A stretch of DNA of 64,000 nt from Burkholderiales bacterium (lineage in GTDB: Bacteria; Pseudomonadota; Gammaproteobacteria; Burkholderiales; JAHFRG01). The notes beneath the pieces are model-generated. The model saw only the letters and a program-made list of their open reading frames with translations. It ran no database searches and was not told the DNA's origin. The first letter of the stretch is position 1, and each line of letters opens with the position of its first letter. Where the stretch lies: positions 1-64,000 of the forward strand of contig DATIXX010000074.1 in assembly GCA_035518095.1 (NCBI GenBank). The letters run 5' to 3'. The translations under genes and the position numbers were made by a program. Shown here piece after piece: positions 27,942 through 37,291 of this stretch.

Positions 27942-28538
27942 ATGGCAAGAACGATCAGTGACGAGCAATTGCGATTGAAAAAGCGAGCCAGAAGGCGCTT
28001 AATCGGAGCAATTGTCCTTGTCACTCTGATGGTAATATTGCTCCCCCCATTCTTGGATGTCGAACCTAAGCCGGTAAGCCAGGATATAAATCTTCAGATT
28101 CCGGCACAGAATGGCGCAGGTTTTGCGTCGCGGGTGATTCCGGTTCCCGAAAAAACCGGAACTGCGGAGGCGGCGGTGAGGCAGCAACAATCGGGAACCG
28201 CCGCTCCGTCACCGAGTCCAGCGCCGGGTACCGACAAAGTAACAGCGAACGCTGCGCAGAAAAAAAGCGAACAAAACGCAAAGGCAGAACCGAGGCCGGA
28301 ACACAACTCAGCGCCCTACGTGGTGCAACTTGCCGCATTCGTTCATAAAGAAAACGCCAAACAGTTGCAGAAAAAACTTTCTGCGAACGGCATTCCGTCC
28401 TATACCGAGGCGCTGAAATCTGCCCACGGCGAAAAAACCCGGGTGCGTGCCGGGCCCTATGATAGCCGGGATGACGCGGAAAAGGCGCTTGACCAGATCA
28501 AGGCGCTGGGGCTCAACGGGATGGTAACACCCAAGTAG
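27942..28538 (+). CDS. SPOR-domain membrane protein (DedD-like)
   Basis: Inner-membrane protein (198 aa) with a basic cytoplasmic start (KKRARRR), one TM helix at about residues 22-40, a Pro/Ala/Lys-rich periplasmic linker, and a C-terminal SPOR domain (about 122-198: PYVVQLAAF through GLNGMVTPK). SPOR domains bind denuded glycan at the division septum. The folC-dedD-cvpA-purF order is the same as in E. coli, so DedD is the natural counterpart, though the linker is not conserved. Confidence 0.85.
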   Translation: MARTISDEQLRLKKRARRRLIGAIVLVTLMVILLPPFLDVEPKPVSQDINLQIPAQNGAGFASRVIPVPEKTGTAEAAVRQQQSGTAAPSPSPAPGTDKVTANAAQKKSEQNAKAEPRPEHNSAPYVVQLAAFVHKENAKQLQKKLSANGIPSYTEALKSAHGEKTRVRAGPYDSRDDAEKALDQIKALGLNGMVTPK

Positions 28539-28547
28539 CCGCGCGTT

Positions 28548-29039
28548 ATGACGGTTTTTGATTATGCGGTAATTTTGGTTATCGGGCTATCGGTTATGTT
28601 GAGCATCATTCGGGGCGCCGTGCGCGAAGTGCTGTCGCTTGCCGCCTGGGTGTTGGCGTTTTGGGCCGCTCAGACCTATGCACCGGATGTGTCCGGGTTG
28701 CTGCCCGGTAACATTACGAACGAGTCCTTGCGGCTGATGACCGGTTTTGCGCTGGTGTTTTTGACGGTTCTCGTGGTTATGAGTTTCGTCGCGATTCTAT
28801 GCTCCAAGCTGGTGAAAACCTCGGGCTTGAGCGTGGCGGATCGTAGCCTTGGCGCGGTATTCGGCTTGGCGCGCGGTTTGTTGATCGTGTTGATATTAGT
28901 GCTTTTGGGCGGCCTCACCTCCTTACCCAAGCAGCCGTCGTGGAGAAATGCCCTATTTAGCCCAAGGCTGGAAGCAGTGGCGACCAGCGTAAAGATCTGG
29001 CTTCCCGATAGTTTGTCTAAGCGTATAAGTTACCAGTAA
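28548..29039 (+). CDS. cvpA: CvpA family membrane protein
   Basis: Four-helix inner-membrane protein (163 aa) of the colicin V production family. The FDYAVILVIGLSVMLSIIRGAVREVLSL opening and the DRSLGAVFGLARGLLIV segment are the family hallmarks. In E. coli cvpA precedes purF in one operon, as here (12-base gap). Its role in most bacteria is linked to envelope robustness rather than bacteriocin export. Confidence 0.93.
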   Translation: MTVFDYAVILVIGLSVMLSIIRGAVREVLSLAAWVLAFWAAQTYAPDVSGLLPGNITNESLRLMTGFALVFLTVLVVMSFVAILCSKLVKTSGLSVADRSLGAVFGLARGLLIVLILVLLGGLTSLPKQPSWRNALFSPRLEAVATSVKIWLPDSLSKRISYQ

Positions 29040-29051
29040 AGGACCTTCGGA

Positions 29052-30578
29052 ATGTGCGGAATTTTAGGTGTCGTGGCAAAAACGCCGGTGAACCAGTTGC
29101 TCTATGACGGTCTACTGGTACTACAGCATCGAGGCCAGGATGCAGCCGGGATCGTCACGGCGCAAGGCAACACGTTCAACATGCACAAAGGCAGCGGCAT
29201 GGTACGTGATGTGTTTCGAACCCGCAATATGCGGGCGCTGCAGGGGAATATGGGGATCGCACATGTGCGCTACCCGACTGCCGGATCAGCAGAATCGCCG
29301 GCCGAAGCCCAGCCGTTTTACGTGAACTCGCCGTTCGGCATCGTGCTCGGACACAACGGCAACCTCACCAACACCGAGCAATTGAAGCGCGAACTGTTCC
29401 GCCAGGACTTGCGGCACGTGAATACCAATTCGGATTCGGAAGTATTGTTGAACGTGTTGGCGCACGAATTGCAGGAATCTTGCGGCAACCATCTACTGGA
29501 TGCAGCCACTATTTTTGATGCAGTCTCAGGGGTGTACCGTCGCTGCCGCGGCGCGTACGCGGTGGTGGCGATGATAGCGGGTTACGGTTTAGTTGCATTT
29601 CGCGACCCGTTCGGCATTCGACCGCTGATAGTAGGGCAATGCCGCGGCGAGCGCGGGACGGAGTATCTGGTCGCCTCAGAAAGCGTGGCGCTGGATACCC
29701 TGGGTTTCGAGCTGACGCGTGATGTGGGACCGGGCGAAGCGATTTTTATAGACGACGCTGGCAATTTTTACAGCAAACAGTGTGTGGCGAACGCGGTGCG
29801 CAGCCCGTGTATATTCGAATACGTTTACCTGGCGCGTCCGGATTCCGTTATTGACGGCATTTCGGTATACGAAACGCGCTTACATTTGGGTGAGAGCCTG
29901 GCTGACAAAATCATGCAGCGCCACCGCAATTTGGACATAGACGTGGTAATTCCTATACCTGACTCAAGCCGTCCCTGCGCGATGCAGCTTTCCAACCGCA
30001 TAGGCATTCCTTACCGCGAAGGCTTCATCAAAAACCGTTACATCGGGCGCACCTTTATTATGCCAGGGCAGGTGCAGCGGCAGAAATCCGTGCGCCAGAA
30101 GCTTAACGCGATGAGCGTGGAATTTAAAGGCAAGAATGTACTGCTGGTCGACGATTCCATTGTGCGCGGCACCACCAGCCGTGAAATTGTGCAAATGGCG
30201 AGAGAGGCGGGCGCACACAAAGTGTACTTTGCTTCGTCCGCGCCGCCGGTACGTTTTCCCAACGTATACGGCATCGACATGCCGACGCGCGACGAATTAA
30301 TTGCCAACGGCCGCAGCGATGACGAAATTGCGAGAGAAATCGGTGCGGATAAGCTGATTTACCAGGATTTGGACGCGCTGCTCTATGCTGCACAGCAGGT
30401 GAATCCGAAAATTAACCGTTTCGAGGCGTCGTGTTTCAGCGGCGAATATATAACCGGCGATATTTCTCCCGAGTACCTGGCCTACATCGAAGCCCAGCGC
30501 AGAGACGGCGCGCGCCGGCAGAAAGAAGAGGCCACATCCAGCAACCAGCTGGATTTGAATCTGCTTACCGTTGATTGA
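29052..30578 (+). CDS. purF: Amidophosphoribosyltransferase
   Basis: First committed step of purine synthesis, PRPP plus glutamine to phosphoribosylamine (508 aa). The N-terminal nucleophile C2 follows Met directly (MCGILGVV). The glutaminase domain includes RGQDAAGI, and the phosphoribosyltransferase domain has the PRPP loop [17 protein letters not shown] and NRYIGRTFI. It ends the long collinear run; metZ behind its own riboswitch comes next. Confidence 0.98.
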   Translation: MCGILGVVAKTPVNQLLYDGLLVLQHRGQDAAGIVTAQGNTFNMHKGSGMVRDVFRTRNMRALQGNMGIAHVRYPTAGSAESPAEAQPFYVNSPFGIVLGHNGNLTNTEQLKRELFRQDLRHVNTNSDSEVLLNVLAHELQESCGNHLLDAATIFDAVSGVYRRCRGAYAVVAMIAGYGLVAFRDPFGIRPLIVGQCRGERGTEYLVASESVALDTLGFELTRDVGPGEAIFIDDAGNFYSKQCVANAVRSPCIFEYVYLARPDSVIDGISVYETRLHLGESLADKIMQRHRNLDIDVVIPIPDSSRPCAMQLSNRIGIPYREGFIKNRYIGRTFIMPGQVQRQKSVRQKLNAMSVEFKGKNVLLVDDSIVRGTTSREIVQMAREAGAHKVYFASSAPPVRFPNVYGIDMPTRDELIANGRSDDEIAREIGADKLIYQDLDALLYAAQQVNPKINRFEASCFSGEYITGDISPEYLAYIEAQRRDGARRQKEEATSSNQLDLNLLTVD

Positions 30579-30608
30579 CAAACTAGGTTCGACAGAGTAA
30601 TTTAATAA

Positions 30609-30663
30609 CTGCGCCGATTTGATATCAGCTTGCGGGCGCGTTAAAAATTCCGCTAAAGCGAGG
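30609..30663 (+). ncRNA. SAM-II (metA-motif) riboswitch upstream of metZ
   Basis: The conserved SAM-II blocks appear in order with correct spacing: P1 strand GCGCC (30611-30615), GATTTG, GCTTGC (30628-30633), P1 partner GGCGC (30635-30639), GTTAAA, and GCTAAAGCGAGG ending at 30663. The loop CTTGC (30629-30633) can pair with GCGAG (30658-30662), giving the H-type pseudoknot of the class. SAM-II is best known from alphaproteobacteria ahead of methionine genes; the downstream gene here makes homocysteine, the expected target. Ligand binding is inferred from the motif match. Confidence 0.87.
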
Positions 30664-30665
30664 CC

Positions 30666-30705
30666 AAACCCGGTCCGCCCAAAGCGGAACGGGTTTTGTA
30701 TTTTT
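30666..30705 (+). terminator. Intrinsic terminator linked to the SAM-II riboswitch
   Basis: AAACCCG (30666-30672) pairs with CGGGTTT (30690-30696). After one mismatch TCCGC (30674-30678) pairs with GCGGA (30684-30688), around loop CCAAA. TTTTGTATTTTT follows. It lies between the aptamer and metZ. The arm GCGGAA (30684-30689) is also a perfect partner for TTCCGC (30648-30653) inside the aptamer, which could act as an antiterminator. Confidence 0.8.
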
Positions 30706-30721
30706 AGCGACGGGAAAAATT

Positions 30722-31891
30722 ATGTCTGACGACTATCAACTGGAAACATTAGCGATGCGCGCCGGTACGCATCGCAGCCAGTTCAACGAGCATTCGGAAG
30801 CGCTGTACCTCACTTCAAGCTTCGTGTTCGAGAATGCGGCACAAGCGGCGGCGCGCTTTGCGGGCAACGAGCCCGGAAATATATATTCGCGCTTCACGAA
30901 TCCTACGGTCACCGCATTTCAGGAAAGGCTTGCCGCACTGGAAGGAGCGGAAGCCTGTGTGGCCACGGCTTCGGGCATGTCGGCCATACTCGCCTGTGTT
31001 ATGGGCTTGCTCAAAAGCGGCGACCACATAGTCGCTTCACAAAGCATATTCGGCGCGACGGTGCAGCTCTTCAGCAATATCTTCCCGCGTTTCGGCGTGA
31101 AGACTACATTTGTTTCAGCGACCGATGTCAGTGCCTGGCAGGCGGCGCTAACAGCCAATACCAGGATGCTCTTTCTGGAAACACCGTCCAATCCGCTCAC
31201 TGAAATATCCGATATAGCCGCCTTAAGCCGAATCGCAAAGAAGAGCGGCGCGTGGTTGGTGGTGGACAACTGTTTCTGTACGCCCGTGCTGCAACGGCCG
31301 CTGGAATTTGGCGCCGACATCATCATTCATTCCGCTACCAAGTATATCGACGGGCAGGGCAGGGTACTGGGAGGCGCTGTGCTTGGAAAACGCGATGTCA
31401 TTATGGATGGCGTATTCGCGTTTCTGCGAACCGCCGGTCCGACCTTAAGCGCATTCAATGCCTGGGTGCTGTTGAAAGGATTGGAGACACTCAAAATCCG
31501 CATGGACGCACATTCAGCAAACGCGCTGGAACTTGCGCGCTGGCTGGAGAAACAGCCCTCGGTTGAAAAAGTATATTACCCGGGATTGCCTTCTCATCCA
31601 CAACACCGCCTGGCATTACAACAGCAAAAAACCGGCGGCGGAATCGTTACTTTTACGGTGAAAGGCGGCAAACAGGCGGCCTGGCGCGTAGTAGATTCAA
31701 CCCGAATGATTTCGATCACCGCCAACTTGGGTGACGTCAAAAGCACGATCACCCATCCCGCCTCTACCACCCACGGGCGCATATCCCAGGACGCGCGCGA
31801 CGCCGCGGGGGTGGTGGATGGTTTGCTTAGGATTGCAGTGGGTTTGGAGGCGCTGCAGGACATCAAGGATGACATTGCACGCGGACTTTGA
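30722..31891 (+). CDS. metZ: O-succinylhomoserine sulfhydrylase
   Basis: PLP enzyme of the Cys/Met metabolism family that makes homocysteine directly from O-succinylhomoserine and sulfide (389 aa). PLP lysine lies in HSATKYIDGQGR, a form typical of MetZ; RFTNPTV and the C-terminal SITANLGDVKSTITHPASTTH segment agree. Cystathionine synthases and O-acetylhomoserine sulfhydrylases are close relatives, but the GQGRVLGGA context favours MetZ. The SAM-II riboswitch and terminator upstream predict repression when SAM is plentiful. Confidence 0.92.
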   Translation: MSDDYQLETLAMRAGTHRSQFNEHSEALYLTSSFVFENAAQAAARFAGNEPGNIYSRFTNPTVTAFQERLAALEGAEACVATASGMSAILACVMGLLKSGDHIVASQSIFGATVQLFSNIFPRFGVKTTFVSATDVSAWQAALTANTRMLFLETPSNPLTEISDIAALSRIAKKSGAWLVVDNCFCTPVLQRPLEFGADIIIHSATKYIDGQGRVLGGAVLGKRDVIMDGVFAFLRTAGPTLSAFNAWVLLKGLETLKIRMDAHSANALELARWLEKQPSVEKVYYPGLPSHPQHRLALQQQKTGGGIVTFTVKGGKQAAWRVVDSTRMISITANLGDVKSTITHPASTTHGRISQDARDAAGVVDGLLRIAVGLEALQDIKDDIARGL

Positions 31892-31981
31892 CCCGCTCGA
31901 GCTCTGTGAGCGAGGAGGCGCCCTGCCCAAAGCCTTGCGCGATGGGTCAGCCTTGGTTCTGCTAATGCTCTGGTAGGGACT

Positions 31982-32704
31982 TTACAGCTTAATGGCGCCG
32001 CAACCAGACTCGTCGCAACGCAAATACTCGCCGTGCTTGTACCAGTCGCTTAATACCCAGCGCTCGCAGGTCTTGCCGTCAAGCTGATGCAAATGCTTGG
32101 CAGGGCGGTGGGTATGGCCGTGTATCAAGCGAGGATAGTGGTATTCCCGAAGCGTTTTTTCCACTGCCGCAGAGGCCACATCCATGATGGCTTCGGACTT
32201 CTGGCTTTTGTCCTTTTCGCTTTGCGCACGCACTTTTTCAATTGCCACTTTACGCTCGGCAAGCGGCTGCGCCAGAAAAGTTTTTTGCCACGCCGGGTCT
32301 CGCACTTGGGCGCGGAATGCCTGATAAGCGGTATCGTCGGTGCAAAGCGTATCTCCATGCATCAACAAGGTTGGCGTGCCGTATAGGTCTATCAAACTTG
32401 GATCGGGCAAAAGTTGCGCATTGCAGGCTCGGGCGAAGGCTTCGCCTATTAGAAAATCGCGATTGCCATGCATTACGTAAAGAGCCACTTGCTGCTCAGT
32501 TAGATTGTGGAAAGCCGAAATTACTTGCGAGTTAAAAGTGTCCTGGAGGTCATCATCGCCTGCCCAATACTCGAACAAGTCTCCCAGGACATATAATGCC
32601 TGAGCTTTGACCGCGATGCGCTCCATAAACGTAAAGAAAACGCGGTTGATGTGCGGACGGCTCACGCACAGATGAAGATCGGAGATGAATAGAGTGGGTT
32701 TCAT
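31982..32704 (-). CDS. lpxH: UDP-2,3-diacylglucosamine diphosphatase
   Basis: Membrane-associated metallophosphoesterase of lipid A synthesis, forming lipid X (240 aa). The calcineurin-like motifs are all present: SDLHL at residues 8-12, GDLFEYW, HGNRDFLIG, MHGD and HGHTHRP. Its gene follows the cyclophilin gene on the minus strand after a 74-base gap, as in E. coli ppiB-lpxH. It is convergent with metZ. Confidence 0.96.
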   Translation of the reverse strand: MKPTLFISDLHLCVSRPHINRVFFTFMERIAVKAQALYVLGDLFEYWAGDDDLQDTFNSQVISAFHNLTEQQVALYVMHGNRDFLIGEAFARACNAQLLPDPSLIDLYGTPTLLMHGDTLCTDDTAYQAFRAQVRDPAWQKTFLAQPLAERKVAIEKVRAQSEKDKSQKSEAIMDVASAAVEKTLREYHYPRLIHGHTHRPAKHLHQLDGKTCERWVLSDWYKHGEYLRCDESGCGAIKL

Positions 32705-32778
32705 TGGAATTCGGTATTGCTTGCGTCTATGAAAGAGTTACGGGTCTGAGTGGGTCAATACGAATCCTGTTCTCGCGA

Positions 32779-33288
32779 TCAAATTACTTCAGCAGTTCGG
32801 ATAATAATATCTTGCAGCGGCACATCTTGATGGCCGGACCGGCTGCCAGTTTTGACTTTCCCGATTTTGTCCACCACTTCGGCTCCTTTCACTACCCGCC
32901 CGAAAACGCAATAGCCGTAACCTTGCGAAGTCGGCGCGGCAAAGTTCAGAAATGCGTTATCAGCGACGTTGATGAAAAACTGGCTGGTGGCAGAATGAGG
33001 CTCAGAGGTGCGAGCCATAGCAATCGTGTACGCGTCATTTTTGAGCCCGTTATCCGCTTCGTTTTTAATTTTTGCAGACGTTGCCTTCTGTCGCATGCCG
33101 GGCTCAAATCCGCCGCCTTGTATCATGAAACCGTCGATCACGCGGTGAAATAGCGTATTGTTGTAAAAACCGCTTTCTACGCAATTAACAAAATTGGCTA
33201 CGGATAGCGGCGCCTTGTCGGCGTTTAGCTCCAGCGTGATAGTCCCAAGGTTGGTGTTTAAGTTAACTGTTTTGTAAACTTCGGGCAT
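32779..33288 (-). CDS. ppiB: Cyclophilin-type peptidyl-prolyl isomerase
   Basis: Cytoplasmic PpiB-like cyclophilin (169 aa, no signal peptide). Core motifs: [13 protein letters not shown] with the catalytic Arg, [10 protein letters not shown], and [10 protein letters not shown]. Context next to lpxH is the same as for E. coli ppiB. A slightly shorter start (at residue 7, VNLNTNLG) is conceivable. Confidence 0.94.
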   Translation of the reverse strand: MPEVYKTVNLNTNLGTITLELNADKAPLSVANFVNCVESGFYNNTLFHRVIDGFMIQGGGFEPGMRQKATSAKIKNEADNGLKNDAYTIAMARTSEPHSATSQFFINVADNAFLNFAAPTSQGYGYCVFGRVVKGAEVVDKIGKVKTGSRSGHQDVPLQDIIIRTAEVI

Positions 33289-33428
33289 CGGGGTCTTAGG
33301 CTGCCTATGAATTAACTGCTCGAGTTGCGAGTCTTACCCCGCGAAGGCCGGGGCTAACCCAAATACGGCTCGGCAAGCGAGCTTAACTAATATATCCAGC
33401 TTAGCACACGGGCGCGAGCCGCGCTGTT

Positions 33429-34331
33429 TCACTGCCTCGTCTGTTCCGTTTGGATTAGCCACCTGTCACCCGATTTCACAAGATGCAGGATTTTTGTATT
33501 AGAGGTATTCAAGTTTTTGGACCGGTAATTTTCTGTGAAACTGGCGCTCGCATGCGTTGCGTCACTGATCGTGATTTTGGGATCGACGATCGCAACTTGT
33601 ATGGGCTGGGACTTGGAGATGGATTGTTTGCGAGAATTTTCCCAGTCCTGACGGTCTTCCCCATCGGGGGTCTTAAAGTCCTGCGCGTAGTACGCGAGAT
33701 AGGCAGCCACGTCACCCTTCGACCAAGCCTCGGCCCAGCCATTGACGGTGTTCAGGATTTCCTGGGTGTCGCTGCTTGCGCCCCCCGCGGCGAAATTTGC
33801 GGTTGCTTTTGTTGCCTGCGTGTCGGCAGATAACAGGTCTTTGATCCGCTCTCGCTTGGTTTGCGCAGTGGTGTTGGTTTTGTCAAACTCCAGCGCTTTG
33901 TCGTACGCTTGTGCCGCCAATTTCGCATAGACGTCGCCGAGATTTTCATACGCGACGGCGTAATTGGGACGGTCGCGTATTGCAGTTTCCAACGCGATTC
34001 TGGCCTTATCGTACTGGCCTTGTGCCGCATACAGCACTGCCAGATTATTGTATGGTTCGGGCAATTCCGGATGCTCTTGGGTAAGCGCAGTGAATACCTT
34101 GATCGCTTCGGCAGACTTATGTTGCTCGGTATAAATCAGGCCCAGCAGAAAACGCGCCTTTACGTCGTTGGAATGATTCGCGAGGTAGCTATTAACCTTG
34201 TCCAGCGCTTCAGCGTTGTTGCCCTGCTTAAACAGCGTCTCGGCATCGTGCAGCTCGTCCGCTGCCGCCACTGGAGCGATCATTCCCAGCGCCAGCACTA
34301 GAGGCAAAGCCGCGACGTCGCGCCATTTCAT
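33429..34331 (-). CDS. Periplasmic TPR protein with Cds6-like C-terminal domain
   Basis: Exported protein (300 aa) with a cleavable signal peptide (residues 1-23, ending VAAA-DE). Three to four TPR repeats cover about residues 27-165 (ALDKVNSYLANHSND, PEPYNNLAVLYAAQGQYDKAR, YAVAYENLGDVYAKLA). An NTF2/SnoaL-like domain of the Cds6 C-terminal type follows from about residue 185 (WAEAWSKGDVAAYLAYYAQDF to GDRWLIQTEQ). Similar domains accompany L,D-transpeptidases and cell-wall proteins, so an envelope scaffolding role is inferred. Divergent from cysS. Confidence 0.85.
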   Translation of the reverse strand: MKWRDVAALPLVLALGMIAPVAAADELHDAETLFKQGNNAEALDKVNSYLANHSNDVKARFLLGLIYTEQHKSAEAIKVFTALTQEHPELPEPYNNLAVLYAAQGQYDKARIALETAIRDRPNYAVAYENLGDVYAKLAAQAYDKALEFDKTNTTAQTKRERIKDLLSADTQATKATANFAAGGASSDTQEILNTVNGWAEAWSKGDVAAYLAYYAQDFKTPDGEDRQDWENSRKQSISKSQPIQVAIVDPKITISDATHASASFTENYRSKNLNTSNTKILHLVKSGDRWLIQTEQTRQ

Positions 34332-34478
34332 TATGGTATACTTTTTTGCCTCTATTAAAATAAATTGATTCTACCAAGAAGCCTGCTTGATTCACAATCA
34401 CCGTCGATCCCGGGCGGGAAAACTTAGTTTTGCACCCACGAGCGGCGCAAGATCCCGCGCGTACATTTCCCGAAACGC

Positions 34479-35918
34479 ATGCTGAAAATCTACAACACCC
34501 TAACTCGCGATAAGCAGCCGTTTGTGCCAATTACGCGCGGCGCCGTGGCTATGTACGTCTGCGGCATGACTGTCTACGATTACTGCCACCTTGGGCACGC
34601 GCGCGTGATGATAGTATTCGATATGGTGCAGCGGTGGTTGAAAGTAACGGGCTATGCGGTGAAATACGTGCGCAACATCACCGATATCGACGACAAAATC
34701 ATTAAACGCGCCGCCGAAAATAACGAACCGGTCACTACGCTTACCGAGCGCTTCACGCAAGCCATGCACGAAGATGTCGCGGCTTTAGGAGTGGAGAAAC
34801 CGGCGTTCGAACCGCGTGCTACCGCGTTTGTTCCGGACATGGTGAGGATGATTGCAAAACTAGTGGACAAGGGTCTTGCGTATCCGGCCGCCAATGGCGA
34901 TGTGTATTACGACGTGCGCAAATTTCCCGGTTACGGCAAGCTCTCCGGAAAATCGCCGGATGACTTGCGTGCGGGAGAGCGCGTGGAAATCGGAACGGAT
35001 AAACACGACCCTCTGGATTTTGTGTTGTGGAAAACCGCCAAGCCCGGAGAGCCCGAATGGGAATCTCCATGGGGCAAAGGACGCCCGGGCTGGCATATTG
35101 AATGTTCGGTGATGAGCGAGCATCATCTTGGTACCCACTTTGATATTCACGGTGGTGGTCAGGATTTGCAGTTCCCTCACCACGAAAATGAAATCGCCCA
35201 ATCCGAAGGCGCCAGCGGGCACACGTTTGTGAATTACTGGATGCATAACGGATTCGTGCGTGTCAACGAGGAAAAAATGTCCAAGTCGCTTGGCAATTTT
35301 TTCACCGTGCGCGAGATATTGAAAAAATACGATCCGGAGGTGGTGCGCTTTTTCATTCTGCGCGCGCATTACCGTAGTCCCCTGAGTTATTCGGACCAAC
35401 ACATCGACGACGCGCGGCATGCCCTGTCGCGGCTGTACACTGCTTTAAAAGAGGTTGACGCCGCAAACGTGAACATTGATTGGCAGGAAGCCTATGCGGC
35501 GCGTTTCAAGGAGGCGATGGACGATGACTTCAATACGCCTGAGGCAGTGGCAGTGCTCTTTGATCTCGCCAACGAAGTAAACAAAACCCGCTCCCCGCAA
35601 AAAGCGGGATTACTTAAAGCACTTGCCGGCGCTTTAGGCTTGCTGCAGCGTCCTGCATCAGATTATCTCCAAGGCAAATCACTCACTTACCACCCTGAAC
35701 GCGGCCAAGTTGGCTACACAGGTCACCCCCCGACGGTTCACTTGGAAAACTCTTCCCAAACGATCGACGCCGAAGAGATCGCTCGACTGATAGCCAAGCG
35801 TGCTGCTGCCCGTGCAACGAAAAACTTTGCAGAATCCGATCGCATTCGCGATGAACTGCTGAAAGCGGGAATTGTGCTTGAAGATACCGCGCACGGAACG
35901 GAATGGCGGCGGGCTTAA
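34479..35918 (+). CDS. cysS: Cysteinyl-tRNA synthetase
   Basis: Charges tRNA-Cys (479 aa). The zinc-binding Cys of YVCGMTVYD, the HLGH signature in CHLGHAR, the GWHIECS zinc ligand region, HENEIAQSE and KMSKSLGN are all found at family positions. The ATG at 34479 matches the usual [10 protein letters not shown] opening. About 20 residues between the anticodon-binding helices and the end ([13 protein letters not shown]...) look like a lineage-specific insert. Confidence 0.98.
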   Translation: MLKIYNTLTRDKQPFVPITRGAVAMYVCGMTVYDYCHLGHARVMIVFDMVQRWLKVTGYAVKYVRNITDIDDKIIKRAAENNEPVTTLTERFTQAMHEDVAALGVEKPAFEPRATAFVPDMVRMIAKLVDKGLAYPAANGDVYYDVRKFPGYGKLSGKSPDDLRAGERVEIGTDKHDPLDFVLWKTAKPGEPEWESPWGKGRPGWHIECSVMSEHHLGTHFDIHGGGQDLQFPHHENEIAQSEGASGHTFVNYWMHNGFVRVNEEKMSKSLGNFFTVREILKKYDPEVVRFFILRAHYRSPLSYSDQHIDDARHALSRLYTALKEVDAANVNIDWQEAYAARFKEAMDDDFNTPEAVAVLFDLANEVNKTRSPQKAGLLKALAGALGLLQRPASDYLQGKSLTYHPERGQVGYTGHPPTVHLENSSQTIDAEEIARLIAKRAAARATKNFAESDRIRDELLKAGIVLEDTAHGTEWRRA

Positions 35919-36118
35919 GCGCCGCGCCGCAGATTGCGAATTTCCGTTGACCCGACCGCCGACTAAAGGAAAAAATGTCCCGGCCGATATGGGGCGCATT
36001 TTTGGTGTAGATTATGCCCATTATGCGCTGTCATAGAGGTATGGGCTTGCATTTCAGACACCGAACTTTATGCAGATTATCGCTTCCAATTTTCTGCAGG
36101 GTAAACAACGCCGAGATT

Positions 36119-37291
36119 ATGCGGCAATCTAATGGTTCACCGTTTGGGGTAAGGAATCGTTTCCGGGTTGCCGCCGCCGTTGCCGCGTGTGCGATTGGGG
36201 CAATGACAGCTGTCACCCTGGCCGCCTGCTCAGGTCAGGATTCCGAGGCCAAGCAAGGCAAAGCGGAGGTGCCGGGGGTGCCGGTCATCGTAGCGACTGT
36301 GGAAAAGAAAAACATGCCGGTGCGCATCCAGGCCTTCGGCAATGTCGAACCCTATGCCACGGTTGCGGTGAAAGCACGGGTGGACGGCCAAATAATCAAA
36401 GTGTATTTCAAAGAAGGGCAGGATGTGCGCAAGGACGAGCCGTTGTTTGAACTCGATCCACGTACCTTCGAAGCGCAGTTGCACCAGGCGCAAGCGAATT
36501 TACTGCGCGACCAGGCTCAGCTTGAAAACGCCAGTGCGCAGGAGCAGCGCTATAAGGATCTACTGCACAAAAATTTCGTTTCGAAGGAATTCTACGCGCA
36601 AATCCGCACCACCCTGGAAGCTGCACAGGCGACGGTCCGGGCCGACCAGGCGGCTGTGGAAAATGCCAGGGTTCAACTGGGGTATACCAGCATCCGTTCG
36701 CCCATCAACGGCCGCACGGGCAGAATTTTGATTCAGGAAGGCAATCTGGTAAAGGCCAACGATACCAATCCGCTGGTTGTGATCAATCAGATCATGCCGA
36801 TTTACGTAAATTTTTCGGTGCCGGAACAGTATCTCGGCGAGATCCGCCACTATCTGGCGCAGGGTACGGTTTCCGTTGATGCGACGCTGCCGAATACGAG
36901 CATGCCGGCGGTAATCGGCAAACTCGCATTTGTTGACAACACAGTGGATCCGGCGACCGGCACCATCCGGCTCAAGGCAGTGTTCGATAACAAGGAAAAA
37001 ATTCTTTGGCCCGGCCAGTTCACCAACGTCGCGTTGACCTTGTATACGCAACCGGACGCCATCGTCGTGCCAAGCCAAGCGGTGCAAACCGGACCAAAAG
37101 GCCAGTATGTGTTCATAGTCAAGGCCGATCTCACCACTGACACGCGCGCCGTTGTGGTGGCCCGGACGGAAGGAGCGGAAACTGTCGTGGCAAAGGGACT
37201 CAAGCCGGGCGAGCTCGTGGTAACCAACGGGCAGTTGCGTTTGACGCCGGGCGTAAAAGTGCAACTACAGAAAGCGCAAGCCGAGTCGTGA
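36119..37291 (+). CDS. RND efflux periplasmic adaptor (membrane fusion protein), lipoprotein
   Basis: HlyD/AcrA/MdtA-type adaptor (390 aa from ATG 36119). A basic start and hydrophobic stretch lead to a LAAC lipobox near residue 35. Then come the beta-barrel and lipoyl halves (FGNVEPYATVAVKARVDGQI and YTSIRSPINGRTGRI) and an alpha-helical hairpin (about 100-180). It adjoins the pump subunit, and its stop overlaps the pump's GTG. The frame stays open upstream to an ATG at 36014, but the lipoprotein signal supports 36119. The 200 bases before it show no gene. Confidence 0.9.
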   Translation: MRQSNGSPFGVRNRFRVAAAVAACAIGAMTAVTLAACSGQDSEAKQGKAEVPGVPVIVATVEKKNMPVRIQAFGNVEPYATVAVKARVDGQIIKVYFKEGQDVRKDEPLFELDPRTFEAQLHQAQANLLRDQAQLENASAQEQRYKDLLHKNFVSKEFYAQIRTTLEAAQATVRADQAAVENARVQLGYTSIRSPINGRTGRILIQEGNLVKANDTNPLVVINQIMPIYVNFSVPEQYLGEIRHYLAQGTVSVDATLPNTSMPAVIGKLAFVDNTVDPATGTIRLKAVFDNKEKILWPGQFTNVALTLYTQPDAIVVPSQAVQTGPKGQYVFIVKADLTTDTRAVVVARTEGAETVVAKGLKPGELVVTNGQLRLTPGVKVQLQKAQAES

